From the NCBI GenBank assembly GCA_934675695.1, contig CAKURN010000080.1, positions 1 to 6,583 of the forward strand: DNA of 6,583 nt. Direction: 5' to 3'. The position numbers and the translations under genes are program-made. Origin of the DNA: an uncultured Candidatus Melainabacteria bacterium (GTDB lineage: Bacteria > Cyanobacteriota > Vampirovibrionia > Gastranaerophilales > Gastranaerophilaceae). A model generated the notes under the pieces. That model was given only the letters and a program-made list of their open reading frames with translations. It was not told where the DNA came from and made no database searches. This document shows positions 1-4,527 of the stretch, piece by piece (position 1 is the stretch's first letter; each line of letters starts with the position of its first letter).

Positions 1-2
1 TT

Positions 3-230
3 GCAATATGTATCGCAGTAATTATACTTAGAAAAAAAGAACCAAACTTAAAAAGACCTTTTAGAGTTCCTTTTGTTCCATTATTTCCGATTTTAGGAGT
101 AATTGCTTGTTGCGGTTTGACGTTTTATTCATTTAGACATCTTACCTCTAGTGCAATTATGTTTCCTTTGTGGATTTTGATTGGAATATTGATATATGCT
201 TTTTGTAGCTATAAAAATCTAAGAAAATAA
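3..230 (+). CDS. APC-family amino acid permease, C-terminal fragment
   Basis: The 3' end of a membrane transporter whose start lies before the window; 75 residues are visible, ending at a TAA at 228-230. After a hydrophobic helix end comes a charged loop, RKKEPNLKRPFRVP, followed by PLFPILGV. This loop plus the following Pro-rich helix is typical of the C-terminal part of cationic/neutral amino acid permeases of the APC superfamily (YfnA/CAT type). Two more hydrophobic stretches follow, about residues 33-50 and 53-70, and the protein ends in a short basic tail (YKNLRK). The family imports amino acids at the cytoplasmic membrane by proton-coupled transport or exchange; the substrate cannot be told from this fragment. 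It converges on the flagellar operon with a single base between the two stop codons and no recognisable terminator. Family call fairly sure, substrate unknown. Confidence 0.8.
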   Translation, partial: AICIAVIILRKKEPNLKRPFRVPFVPLFPILGVIACCGLTFYSFRHLTSSAIMFPLWILIGILIYAFCSYKNLRK

Positions 231-231
231 A

Positions 232-612
232 CTACTCATCATCTGAGATATTTATTGTTGAAAATCCTGCAGAAAGCATGGGTTCATAAGTATGCAAAAC
301 TTTTTTTGATTTATTTACAGAAGAAAATTCTTTCTTTAATTCTTCTTGCATAGTTTTTAACAATTCAATATTGCGTTTTTCTAAATCAATCAAATTGAGT
401 CTGATTTTTAAAAGTTCTTTATTTTCTTTTATGTTTTGCAAATGAACTTTTTCAAATTGCATAATTTGTTTTATCAAAGCGTCTTTATCTTTGACAGCAA
501 AATCTACACTATCCCATTCGTTGTTTAACATTAATTCGTTAATGTATTTATTTGTTTTTAAAAATTTATCATAAAGTAGTTTTATATAGTTATATTCAGT
601 TATAGAAAGCAT
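232..612 (-). CDS. fliT: FliT-like flagellar chaperone
   Basis: A 126-residue, almost entirely helical, charged protein with no signal peptide or membrane segment. Family knowledge: FliT proteins are short helical cytoplasmic chaperones of the filament cap protein FliD and are often encoded just after fliS. The pattern here fits: an early helix with NEWDSVDFAVKDKDALIKQI (about residues 31-50), resembling the 'W..l..l...R..Li..i' region of FliT, and a late helix LLKTMQEELKKEF followed by NKSKKVLHTYEP (about 84-111), resembling the conserved 'l..l.kgrkal.aY' end of the family. It is the last gene of the operon, starting 2 nt after the fliS stop. The start at 610-612 is supported by a GAGG ribosome binding site 7 nt upstream. 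A short acidic end (SDDE) echoes the acidic tail of FliS. FliT sequences diverge strongly, so the call rests on pattern plus position; a FlgN-like chaperone is the alternative. Confidence 0.65.
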   Translation of the reverse strand: MLSITEYNYIKLLYDKFLKTNKYINELMLNNEWDSVDFAVKDKDALIKQIMQFEKVHLQNIKENKELLKIRLNLIDLEKRNIELLKTMQEELKKEFSSVNKSKKVLHTYEPMLSAGFSTINISDDE

Positions 613-624
613 CTTTATTCCTCG
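613..624 (-). promoter_or_regulatory. Ribosome binding site of fliT-like gene inside fliS tail
   Basis: On the minus strand the end of fliS reads GAG GAA TAA, and GAGG lies 7 nt before the ATG at 612. The two terminal Glu codons of FliS thus double as the Shine-Dalgarno sequence of the next gene. This fixes the start of the fliT-like gene and suggests translational coupling. Confidence 0.8.
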
Positions 625-1076
625 TCATCGTCATCGTCATCTTCTTCATCATCATCGTCATAATCATCATCAGAATTGTATTTGTGCATTTTTTCAGCTG
701 CTTCTTTTTTTGATAATTCTATAGCTTTTTCCCAAGTAGCTTTCAAACTCTTTAAATACCCCAAAACCTCATCTATTGGAGCAATTTCTTTTTTCATATT
801 CGCATGGACTAATCTTCTTATAAAATATTCATACAAAGAAGTCAATCTAGCAGCCAAATCCGGTGCCACTTCTCTATCTAGAGAATTGATAAATTCATAA
901 ATAATATTTTGAGTAGAAATGAGATTGTTGTGTGCAGCTTCTGTATCATGCTTTTCTATAGCGATTTTTGCTTTGTTTAAAAATTGTATCGCCCCATCAT
1001 ATAGCATTATTAGTATTTGCTCTCTAGAAGCTGTTTCTATACTTGATTTTTGGTATTGTTTTATGTATTGATTCAT
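615..1076 (-). CDS. fliS: Flagellin export chaperone FliS with polyacidic tail
   Basis: A cytoplasmic chaperone that binds the C-terminal end of flagellin, prevents premature polymerisation and delivers it to the flagellar type III export gate. Diagnostic family features are visible: the N-terminal Y..SSIETAS segment (about 8-17), EQILIMLYDGAIQFLNKA (19-36), the helix with STQNIIYEFINSLD (54-67), LTSLYEYFIRRLVHAN (78-93) and a terminal LK.LKATW (108-115). The four-helix core ends near residue 130, the normal family length. Beyond it lies a tail of about 18 residues (136-153) in which every residue except Tyr139 is Asp or Glu, which is unusual for the family. The start at 1074-1076 has an AGGA-type ribosome binding site about 11 nt upstream, inside the 3' end of the flaG-like gene. 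The last two Glu codons also serve as the ribosome binding site of the next gene. Confidence 0.95.
   Translation of the reverse strand: MNQYIKQYQKSSIETASREQILIMLYDGAIQFLNKAKIAIEKHDTEAAHNNLISTQNIIYEFINSLDREVAPDLAARLTSLYEYFIRRLVHANMKKEIAPIDEVLGYLKSLKATWEKAIELSKKEAAEKMHKYNSDDDYDDDDEEDDDDDDEE
618..671 (-). repeat. Asp/Glu-codon microsatellite in fliS
   Basis: A run of GAT, GAC, GAA and GAG codons encoding the acidic FliS tail, interrupted only by one TAT (Tyr139). It contains three exact tandem copies of a 6-base unit (GTCATC on the + strand at 624-629, 630-635 and 636-641) and several near-repeats of ATC/TTC triplets. The unit length is a multiple of three, so copy-number slippage would change tail length without shifting the frame. 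Confidence 0.8.
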
Positions 1077-1078
1077 AT

Positions 1079-1498
1079 TTAAAATTTCCTATTTACAATA
1101 GCTCCTTTGCCTTCTGCTAAATTTTTAACAAAAACAGCAAGAGTATCGGCATTAATGACTTGTATGACTTTATTTGTTGCTTTTTCGGCTATGACAATAC
1201 TATTGGAGCTTTCATTCAGTTTTAATTCATACTTATTTGTTTGAGATAAATCTATTTTGCTTTCATTAAATTTTTCTTCTTCTTCGTTTTTATCTTCCTC
1301 AGTATTGTTTTTGGAATTACTGCCGGCAGAATCTTGCTTGTGGTTTTCTTTATCAGGATCAACTTTTTGTTCTTTCGATAATCCATCAACCATACGAGTG
1401 TTAAGGTTTTCATTTGGTTTTAATATTGAATTTAATTCCGCTGAATTGACTTCTGGAAGCTGTCTTAGCTGGATTGGTGAAATTCCATCTAGTCCCAT
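1079..1498 (-). CDS. flaG: FlaG-like flagellar protein
   Basis: A 139-residue protein, first gene of the fliS operon, ending 2 nt before fliS. Three regions are visible: an N-terminal segment (1-40) beginning MGLDGISPIQLRQLP; a low-complexity acidic/polar linker (about 42-82) rich in Lys, Asp, Glu and Asn; and a C-terminal domain (about 84-139). In that domain L.L....NSIVIAEKATNKVIQVINADTL (about 92-120), then a G.GAIVNRKF end, follows the layout of FlaG proteins: beta strand, 'D..T.EVIRQIP.E..L', then a final 'G...d'. The canonical RQIP core is replaced by QVIN, so the match is only partial. FlaG proteins affect filament length or assembly and are commonly encoded beside fliD and fliS, which supports the call by position. 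Its ribosome binding site is weak (AAAG). Alternative: an unrelated small flagellar accessory protein. Confidence 0.5.
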   Translation of the reverse strand: MGLDGISPIQLRQLPEVNSAELNSILKPNENLNTRMVDGLSKEQKVDPDKENHKQDSAGSNSKNNTEEDKNEEEEKFNESKIDLSQTNKYELKLNESSNSIVIAEKATNKVIQVINADTLAVFVKNLAEGKGAIVNRKF

Positions 1499-1518
1499 AA
1501 TATTAACTTTCTTTAAAT

Positions 1519-1524
1519 ATTATA
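1519..1524 (-). promoter_or_regulatory. Possible -10 element for the flaG-fliS-fliT operon
   Basis: A TATAAT hexamer on the minus strand would start transcription about 14 nt before the flaG-like ATG at 1498. No convincing -35 hexamer lies 16-18 nt further upstream, and I see no sigma-28-type flagellar motif. The region is very AT-rich, so a chance match is possible. Confidence 0.3.
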
Positions 1525-1553
1525 ACTTATTTCCCTTTTCTTATAATAAATTA

Positions 1554-1559
1554 TATAAT
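1554..1559 (+). promoter_or_regulatory. Possible -10 element for the 249-aa protein gene
   Basis: A perfect TATAAT sits about 36 nt before the ATG at 1596. The expected -35 position (about 1530-1536) reads only TTTCCC/TTCCCT, a poor match. A second TATAAT at 1542-1547 is an alternative. The whole divergent intergenic stretch (1499-1595) is AT-rich, so the exact promoter is uncertain. Confidence 0.4.
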
Positions 1560-1583
1560 GTATTTGTAAAAAAATACAGTTTT

Positions 1584-1590
1584 AAAGGAA
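1584..1590 (+). promoter_or_regulatory. Strong ribosome binding site fixing the start at 1596
   Basis: AAAGGAA lies 5 nt before the ATG at 1596-1598. The frame stays open far upstream to about 1257, but that extension lies antisense to the flaG-like gene. This Shine-Dalgarno sequence and the intergenic position argue that translation begins at 1596. Confidence 0.85.
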
Positions 1591-1595
1591 AATCG

Positions 1596-2345
1596 ATGCA
1601 AAAAATTTCAGATTTATTTATTCAAAATATCAAAAACATACCAATATGGGCAAAACAGGTAGTTGCGAAAGAATTGATGGAAGATTTAAAAAACAAGCTT
1701 GATGAATTTACGGGACTTTTGCAAACTGATGATTTATTTCAAGAAATGGCACCGAAATTGACTTTCAAAGGCAAACAAGAACTCGACAACAGAATGATGA
1801 ATCTTTCTGATGGATATTATATTTTTATGAAAGACTTGTCGGAAGGAAACAATATTTTTGAAATTACAGTGAAAAACAACTGGACATTTGCAGACAGCTC
1901 AAAAATCTTTATAAAATTAAATGAATTGGAATTTTTACAAATATCAAATGCAGCAAACAACAAAAATATAGCAATTGCAATGTTTATTGCAGGAAAATTG
2001 AAAACCGGCGAATTTATTAAAAGAATCGGAAAAATCGACGCAGTTCAATTAGAGCAAGCAATCAGATATCAAAAACAACTAAACGATGAAGGACGTCACA
2101 TTAAAATGGCAAGTGTTCTTATCAAATTAGGTTTCATTACAGACAAGGGTCTTGATAGTTTGCTTATATTAAAAGATGAAGCGAAAAAACGTCTTCCTGT
2201 CGGCATAGGCTTGTATTCTGTAAAATGTCAAACAAGCGAAGAAGAAATAGACCAAGTTTCAAGAATGCAAAGAGAGATTTCAAGACTGGAAAACGAAAAT
2301 ATAATAATGAAAAAAAGATTGAAGAAATTGCTTAATATCAACTAA
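1596..2345 (+). CDS. Uncharacterised protein with degenerate MshEN-like segment and coiled coil
   Basis: A 249-residue soluble protein that I do not recognise as a whole. Residues 1-130 look mainly helical, with no signal peptide or membrane segment; IPIWAKQVVAKEL (15-27) is the most distinctive part. Residues about 135-194 resemble the MshEN/GspE-N domain, a c-di-GMP-binding module of type II secretion and pilus ATPases: K.GEFIKRIGKIDAVQLEQAIRYQ (136-159), then a second half with VLIKLGFITDKGLDSLL (174-190). The family's two-part rhythm (LGE.L...G.I....L..A...Q) is visible, but the RLGE of the second half has become KMAS and its final Gln is not evident, so nucleotide binding is doubtful. 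Residues 214-246 form a charged heptad-rich helix (QREISRLENENIIMKKRLKKLL), probably a dimerising coiled coil. The gene stands alone, divergent from the flagellar operon and closed by its own terminator. A motility or adhesion regulator is a guess from position only. Confidence 0.75.
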   Translation: MQKISDLFIQNIKNIPIWAKQVVAKELMEDLKNKLDEFTGLLQTDDLFQEMAPKLTFKGKQELDNRMMNLSDGYYIFMKDLSEGNNIFEITVKNNWTFADSSKIFIKLNELEFLQISNAANNKNIAIAMFIAGKLKTGEFIKRIGKIDAVQLEQAIRYQKQLNDEGRHIKMASVLIKLGFITDKGLDSLLILKDEAKKRLPVGIGLYSVKCQTSEEEIDQVSRMQREISRLENENIIMKKRLKKLLNIN

Positions 2346-2357
2346 ATATAAATAATT

Positions 2358-2385
2358 ATTGCTGTTGAATTAACAGCAATTTTTG
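2358..2385 (+). terminator. Rho-independent terminator after the 249-aa protein gene
   Basis: Perfect 9-bp stem ATTGCTGTT (2358-2366) and AACAGCAAT (2372-2380) with a 5-nt loop, followed by TTTTG. It lies 12 nt after the stop codon. The U-rich end can also pair with a downstream A-run (TTTTTGT 2380-2386 with ACAAAAA 2391-2397). It separates this gene from the divIC-like gene, which therefore needs its own promoter. Confidence 0.85.
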
Positions 2386-2432
2386 TATTTACAAAAAAAG
2401 TTGCAAAATATTGTTAAGAAATTATTTTTTGG

Positions 2433-2461
2433 TTGTTTTAAATTTGCATTTTTAATATAGA
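2433..2461 (+). promoter_or_regulatory. Candidate promoter of the divIC-like gene
   Basis: TTGTTT (2433-2438) and TATAGA (2456-2461) are separated by 17 bp, an ideal sigma-70 spacing with moderate hexamer matches. Transcription would begin around 2467-2470, at or next to the ATG at 2470, giving no leader or almost none. No Shine-Dalgarno sequence precedes this ATG, consistent with a leaderless mRNA. Confidence 0.45.
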
Positions 2462-2469
2462 ATTGTCTT

Positions 2470-2922
2470 ATGGCTAGTGCAAATTATATGAATTTAAAAA
2501 CAAGAATTCAAAAGCAGCAAAAAAAGAAAAACAGGAGAGTTAGGGTTTATCATTCTTTTTTGACTATTGTGTTGCTTTTAGTAATTTTTCAAATTAGTTA
2601 CAGTGCTTTGTTGAATTTCGCTAAAATCGTTGTTTATCAAGCAAAAATTGCAAAAGCACAAGAGTTATTTAACAAAGCAGAATCTAGAAACAAATACTTA
2701 AAAAACGAAATCAAAAACTTTTCTTCAATGAAAAAAGTTGAAGCAATCGCAAGAAACAACCTAAAAATGGCCGCAAAAGACGAAGTTTTAATTATAATCA
2801 ACCAACCACAAGAAAAAGCGACAGATAAAAAACAAGGTCTAAGTGCCGAAATACTGGGCTTTTTTGAAAATTTCACTTCAAAATTCAACAGAGATTTAGC
2901 TTCTGACAAAATGTCAGAGTAA
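2470..2922 (+). CDS. DivIC/FtsB-like septum formation initiator
   Basis: A 150-residue bitopic membrane protein of the septum formation initiator family (DivIC/FtsB), which joins FtsL and FtsQ/DivIB in the division complex that activates septal peptidoglycan synthesis. Visible parts in order: a basic cytoplasmic N-terminus (1-27, including KQQKKKNRRVR), one transmembrane helix (about 28-48), a coiled coil (about 52-85), then the family's conserved end KKVEAIARNNLKMAAKDEVLIII (88-110), matching the 'vE.iAR..l.m...gE.v' signature. A longer, poorly conserved extracytoplasmic tail follows (111-150). The ATG at 2470 has no Shine-Dalgarno sequence; Met7 (2488) is an alternative start, also without one. 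A terminator upstream and its own promoter suggest a single-gene unit. Assignment to DivIC, FtsB or FtsL in particular is uncertain, so no symbol is given. Confidence 0.85.
   Translation: MASANYMNLKTRIQKQQKKKNRRVRVYHSFLTIVLLLVIFQISYSALLNFAKIVVYQAKIAKAQELFNKAESRNKYLKNEIKNFSSMKKVEAIARNNLKMAAKDEVLIIINQPQEKATDKKQGLSAEILGFFENFTSKFNRDLASDKMSE
2902..2918 (+). terminator. Hairpin at the 3' end of the divIC-like gene, possible weak terminator
   Basis: Inverted repeat TCTGACA (2902-2908) and TGTCAGA (2912-2918) with a 3-nt AAA loop, inside the last codons of the gene. The T-rich stretch begins only some 8 nt downstream (ATTTTA), so it is a poor intrinsic terminator, but it is the only hairpin near this gene end. 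Confidence 0.35.
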
Positions 2923-3060
2923 CTATTTTACAACTTTGATTGTATATTTAACGTCACAGATTTTTGATATTGAGCTATATGCTAATTTGCGACGTTTTAG
3001 CATACTCATTTTGATTAGTTCATTACATAATAAATAGTTTTTGTCGAATACTTTTTTCAT
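2923..3060 (-). CDS. Possible small basic protein, 45 aa, unknown function
   Basis: An open frame of 45 codons running from ATG at 3058-3060 to TAG at 2923-2925, in what would otherwise be a 255-bp gap. It abuts the divIC-like stop codon tail to tail with no spare base. The product begins MKKVFDKNYLLCNELIKMSM and ends with a basic stretch containing LKRRKLAYSS and VKYTIKVVK. It is Lys-rich, has two Cys (12 and 36) and has no clear transmembrane helix. I do not recognise a family. In its favour: a promoter-like pair TTGAAA (3108-3113) and TATATA (3084-3089) with an 18-bp spacer on the same strand, a weak GGA ribosome site about 9 nt before the ATG, and a complete fit to the gap. Against: it is short and the region is AT-rich, so chance is possible. 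Confidence 0.45.
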   Translation of the reverse strand: MKKVFDKNYLLCNELIKMSMLKRRKLAYSSISKICDVKYTIKVVK

Positions 3061-3083
3061 TGTAATAAATCCATATAACCCAG

Positions 3084-3113
3084 TATATATAGACAATCGA
3101 CATTTTTTTTCAA
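3084..3113 (-). promoter_or_regulatory. Candidate promoter of the 45-aa frame
   Basis: On the minus strand TTGAAA (3108-3113) and TATATA (3084-3089) are separated by 18 bp, pointing at the small frame starting at 3060. The transcript would start near 3077 and leave a leader of about 17 nt with a GGA motif. It is divergent from, and not overlapping with, the trmFO promoter candidate. Confidence 0.4.
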
Positions 3114-3144
3114 AACTTTAGCATTTTGTTTTTTGTGTAAAAAA

Positions 3145-3171
3145 TTGTAAACAATTATTTTATAGTATAAT
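3145..3171 (+). promoter_or_regulatory. Candidate trmFO promoter with -10 close to the start codon
   Basis: A perfect TATAAT at 3166-3171 lies only 6 nt before the trmFO ATG at 3178. The best -35 match is TTGTAA (3145-3150), with a short 15-bp spacer. The start point would fall at about the A of the ATG. No Shine-Dalgarno sequence precedes the ATG, so a leaderless trmFO-pepA transcript is possible. Confidence 0.5.
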
Positions 3172-3177
3172 AAAATT

Positions 3178-4515
3178 ATGAAAATAAGAGTAATAGGAGC
3201 AGGATTAGCAGGTTCAGAAGCCGCAATATATCTTGCAAAAAGGGGTTATGAAGTAGAATTATTTGAAATGCGACCAAAATTTCAAACAGGTGCACACAAA
3301 ACAAACTTGCCTGCAGAATTTGTTTGCTCAAATAGTTTGGGGTCTTTGGATCTGTTATCAGCTTCAGGATTGTTGATAGAAGAAGGAATGATACTGGGTT
3401 CAACCTTGTTTAAAGTTGCAAAAGAACACTCTGTTCCTTCCGGAAACTCTCTATCTATTGATAGAATGGGTTTTAGCGAAAAAATAAAAGAAATAATCGA
3501 TAACTTAAACATTAAAATCATTAATGAAAAATACGACAAAATAGACACTTCAATTCCTACAATCATTGCTACAGGCCCATTAACAGAAGATGCTTTATCA
3601 AAGAATATAAAAGAAACTTTTGGCGAAGAAGACTTTCATTTTTTTGATGCAATAGCTCCAATACTAGAAAAAGATAGTATTGATTTTTCAAAAGCATTTT
3701 ATGCCTCAAGATGGGATAAAGGCAATGCTGATTTTATTAATTGTCCAATGAACAAAGAAGAATATGAAAAGTTTTATGAAATTTTAATAAATTCTGAACG
3801 TATGCCGCTTCATAATTTTGAAAAAGAAGAAATGAAAAAGCACTATTTTGAAGGCTGCATGCCAATAGAAGTAATGGCACAAAGAGGAGTGGATACGCTT
3901 CGTTTTGGACCTATGAAACCTGTTGGACTGTTTGACAAAAGAATACCTACAGAATTTAAGAAAAACCAATTTTATGCAGTTGTTCAACTTAGACAAGACG
4001 ACAAAATGGCAAATTTGTACAATTTGGTAGGTTTTCAAACAAATTTAAAATGGGGTGAGCAAAAAAAACTTATACAATCAATCCCCGGACTCGAAAACGC
4101 AAACATAACCAGATACGGCGTTATGCATTTGAATACTTTTATTAATTCTCCAAAAATCTTAAACAAGCATCTGCAAACGAAACAATTCGACAATTTGTTT
4201 TTTGCAGGTCAATTAACAGGTGTAGAAGGTTATAGCGAAAGCATAATAACGGGTTTGTTTAGTGCAATTAATTTAGATAGATTCTTGAAAAATGAAAAAA
4301 TGATTGAATTAACAAACGATACAATGTTAGGGTCTTTGATAGACTATATAACATATCCGGACCACAAAAGATTTCAACCTACAAATGCCAATTGGGGAAT
4401 AACAGCAAACATCGAGGGTGATAAAAAGAAACTAAAAGACAAAAAATACAAAAACGAACTAAAATCAAAAAGAGCATTAAACGAAATAACAAAAACCAAA
4501 GCACTTTTATCATAA
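3178..4515 (+). CDS. trmFO: Folate- and FAD-dependent tRNA (uracil-54-C5)-methyltransferase TrmFO
   Basis: Makes 5-methyluridine at position 54 in the T-loop of tRNA, using 5,10-methylenetetrahydrofolate as carbon donor and FAD with NAD(P)H as reductant. The 445-residue length is normal for the family. The N-terminus carries the FAD-binding Rossmann motif VIGAGLAGSEAA (5-16), followed by ELFEMRP (27-33). Both functionally important cysteines are present: Cys50 in EFVCSNSLGSLDLL and Cys227 in FEGCMPIEVMAQRG, corresponding to Cys53 and Cys226 of the Bacillus enzyme. Further family blocks are LRFGPMKPVGL (241-251), YNLVGFQTNLKW (281-292), FFAGQLTGVEGYSESIITG (341-359) and PTNANWGI (401-408). The start is fixed by the conserved N-terminus at the Rossmann motif, although no Shine-Dalgarno sequence precedes it. 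pepA follows after 12 nt, so the two are probably one operon. Confidence 0.97.
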   Translation: MKIRVIGAGLAGSEAAIYLAKRGYEVELFEMRPKFQTGAHKTNLPAEFVCSNSLGSLDLLSASGLLIEEGMILGSTLFKVAKEHSVPSGNSLSIDRMGFSEKIKEIIDNLNIKIINEKYDKIDTSIPTIIATGPLTEDALSKNIKETFGEEDFHFFDAIAPILEKDSIDFSKAFYASRWDKGNADFINCPMNKEEYEKFYEILINSERMPLHNFEKEEMKKHYFEGCMPIEVMAQRGVDTLRFGPMKPVGLFDKRIPTEFKKNQFYAVVQLRQDDKMANLYNLVGFQTNLKWGEQKKLIQSIPGLENANITRYGVMHLNTFINSPKILNKHLQTKQFDNLFFAGQLTGVEGYSESIITGLFSAINLDRFLKNEKMIELTNDTMLGSLIDYITYPDHKRFQPTNANWGITANIEGDKKKLKDKKYKNELKSKRALNEITKTKALLS

Positions 4516-4520
4516 AGGAG
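4515..4520 (+). promoter_or_regulatory. Ribosome binding site of pepA overlapping the trmFO stop
   Basis: AAGGAG begins on the last base of the trmFO TAA stop and lies 7 nt before the pepA ATG. This near-perfect Shine-Dalgarno sequence contrasts with its absence before trmFO and suggests coupled translation of the two genes. Confidence 0.85.
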
Positions 4521-4527
4521 TTACAAT

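Noticed and set aside
200..217. Palindrome TTTTTGTAGCTATAAAAA near the permease end
   Set aside because: It has no loop, is almost all A/T and lies within coding sequence, so it is not a credible terminator.
676..900. Plus-strand open frame inside fliS
   Set aside because: Fully antisense to an unmistakable FliS, with no ribosome site or family resemblance.
1560..1577. Short hairpin GTATTT / AAATAC before the 249-aa gene
   Set aside because: An A/T-dominated 6-bp stem is too weak to call a regulatory leader or riboswitch.
1257..1595. Open upstream extension of the 249-aa gene in the same frame
   Set aside because: It lies antisense to the flaG-like gene, its translation is low-complexity Ser/Leu/Phe, and a strong Shine-Dalgarno sequence marks the ATG at 1596.
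2637..2909. Minus-strand open frame inside the divIC-like gene
   Set aside because: Shadow of a recognised gene, with a Phe/Ser-rich translation typical of the antisense of Lys-rich coding sequence.
2950..2996. Inverted repeat AACGTC / GACGTT
   Set aside because: Six-base arms with a 35-nt spacer are expected by chance and lie inside the 45-aa frame; no operator evidence.
3176..4038. Three minus-strand open frames inside trmFO
   Set aside because: Antisense shadows of a fully conserved TrmFO, without start signals.
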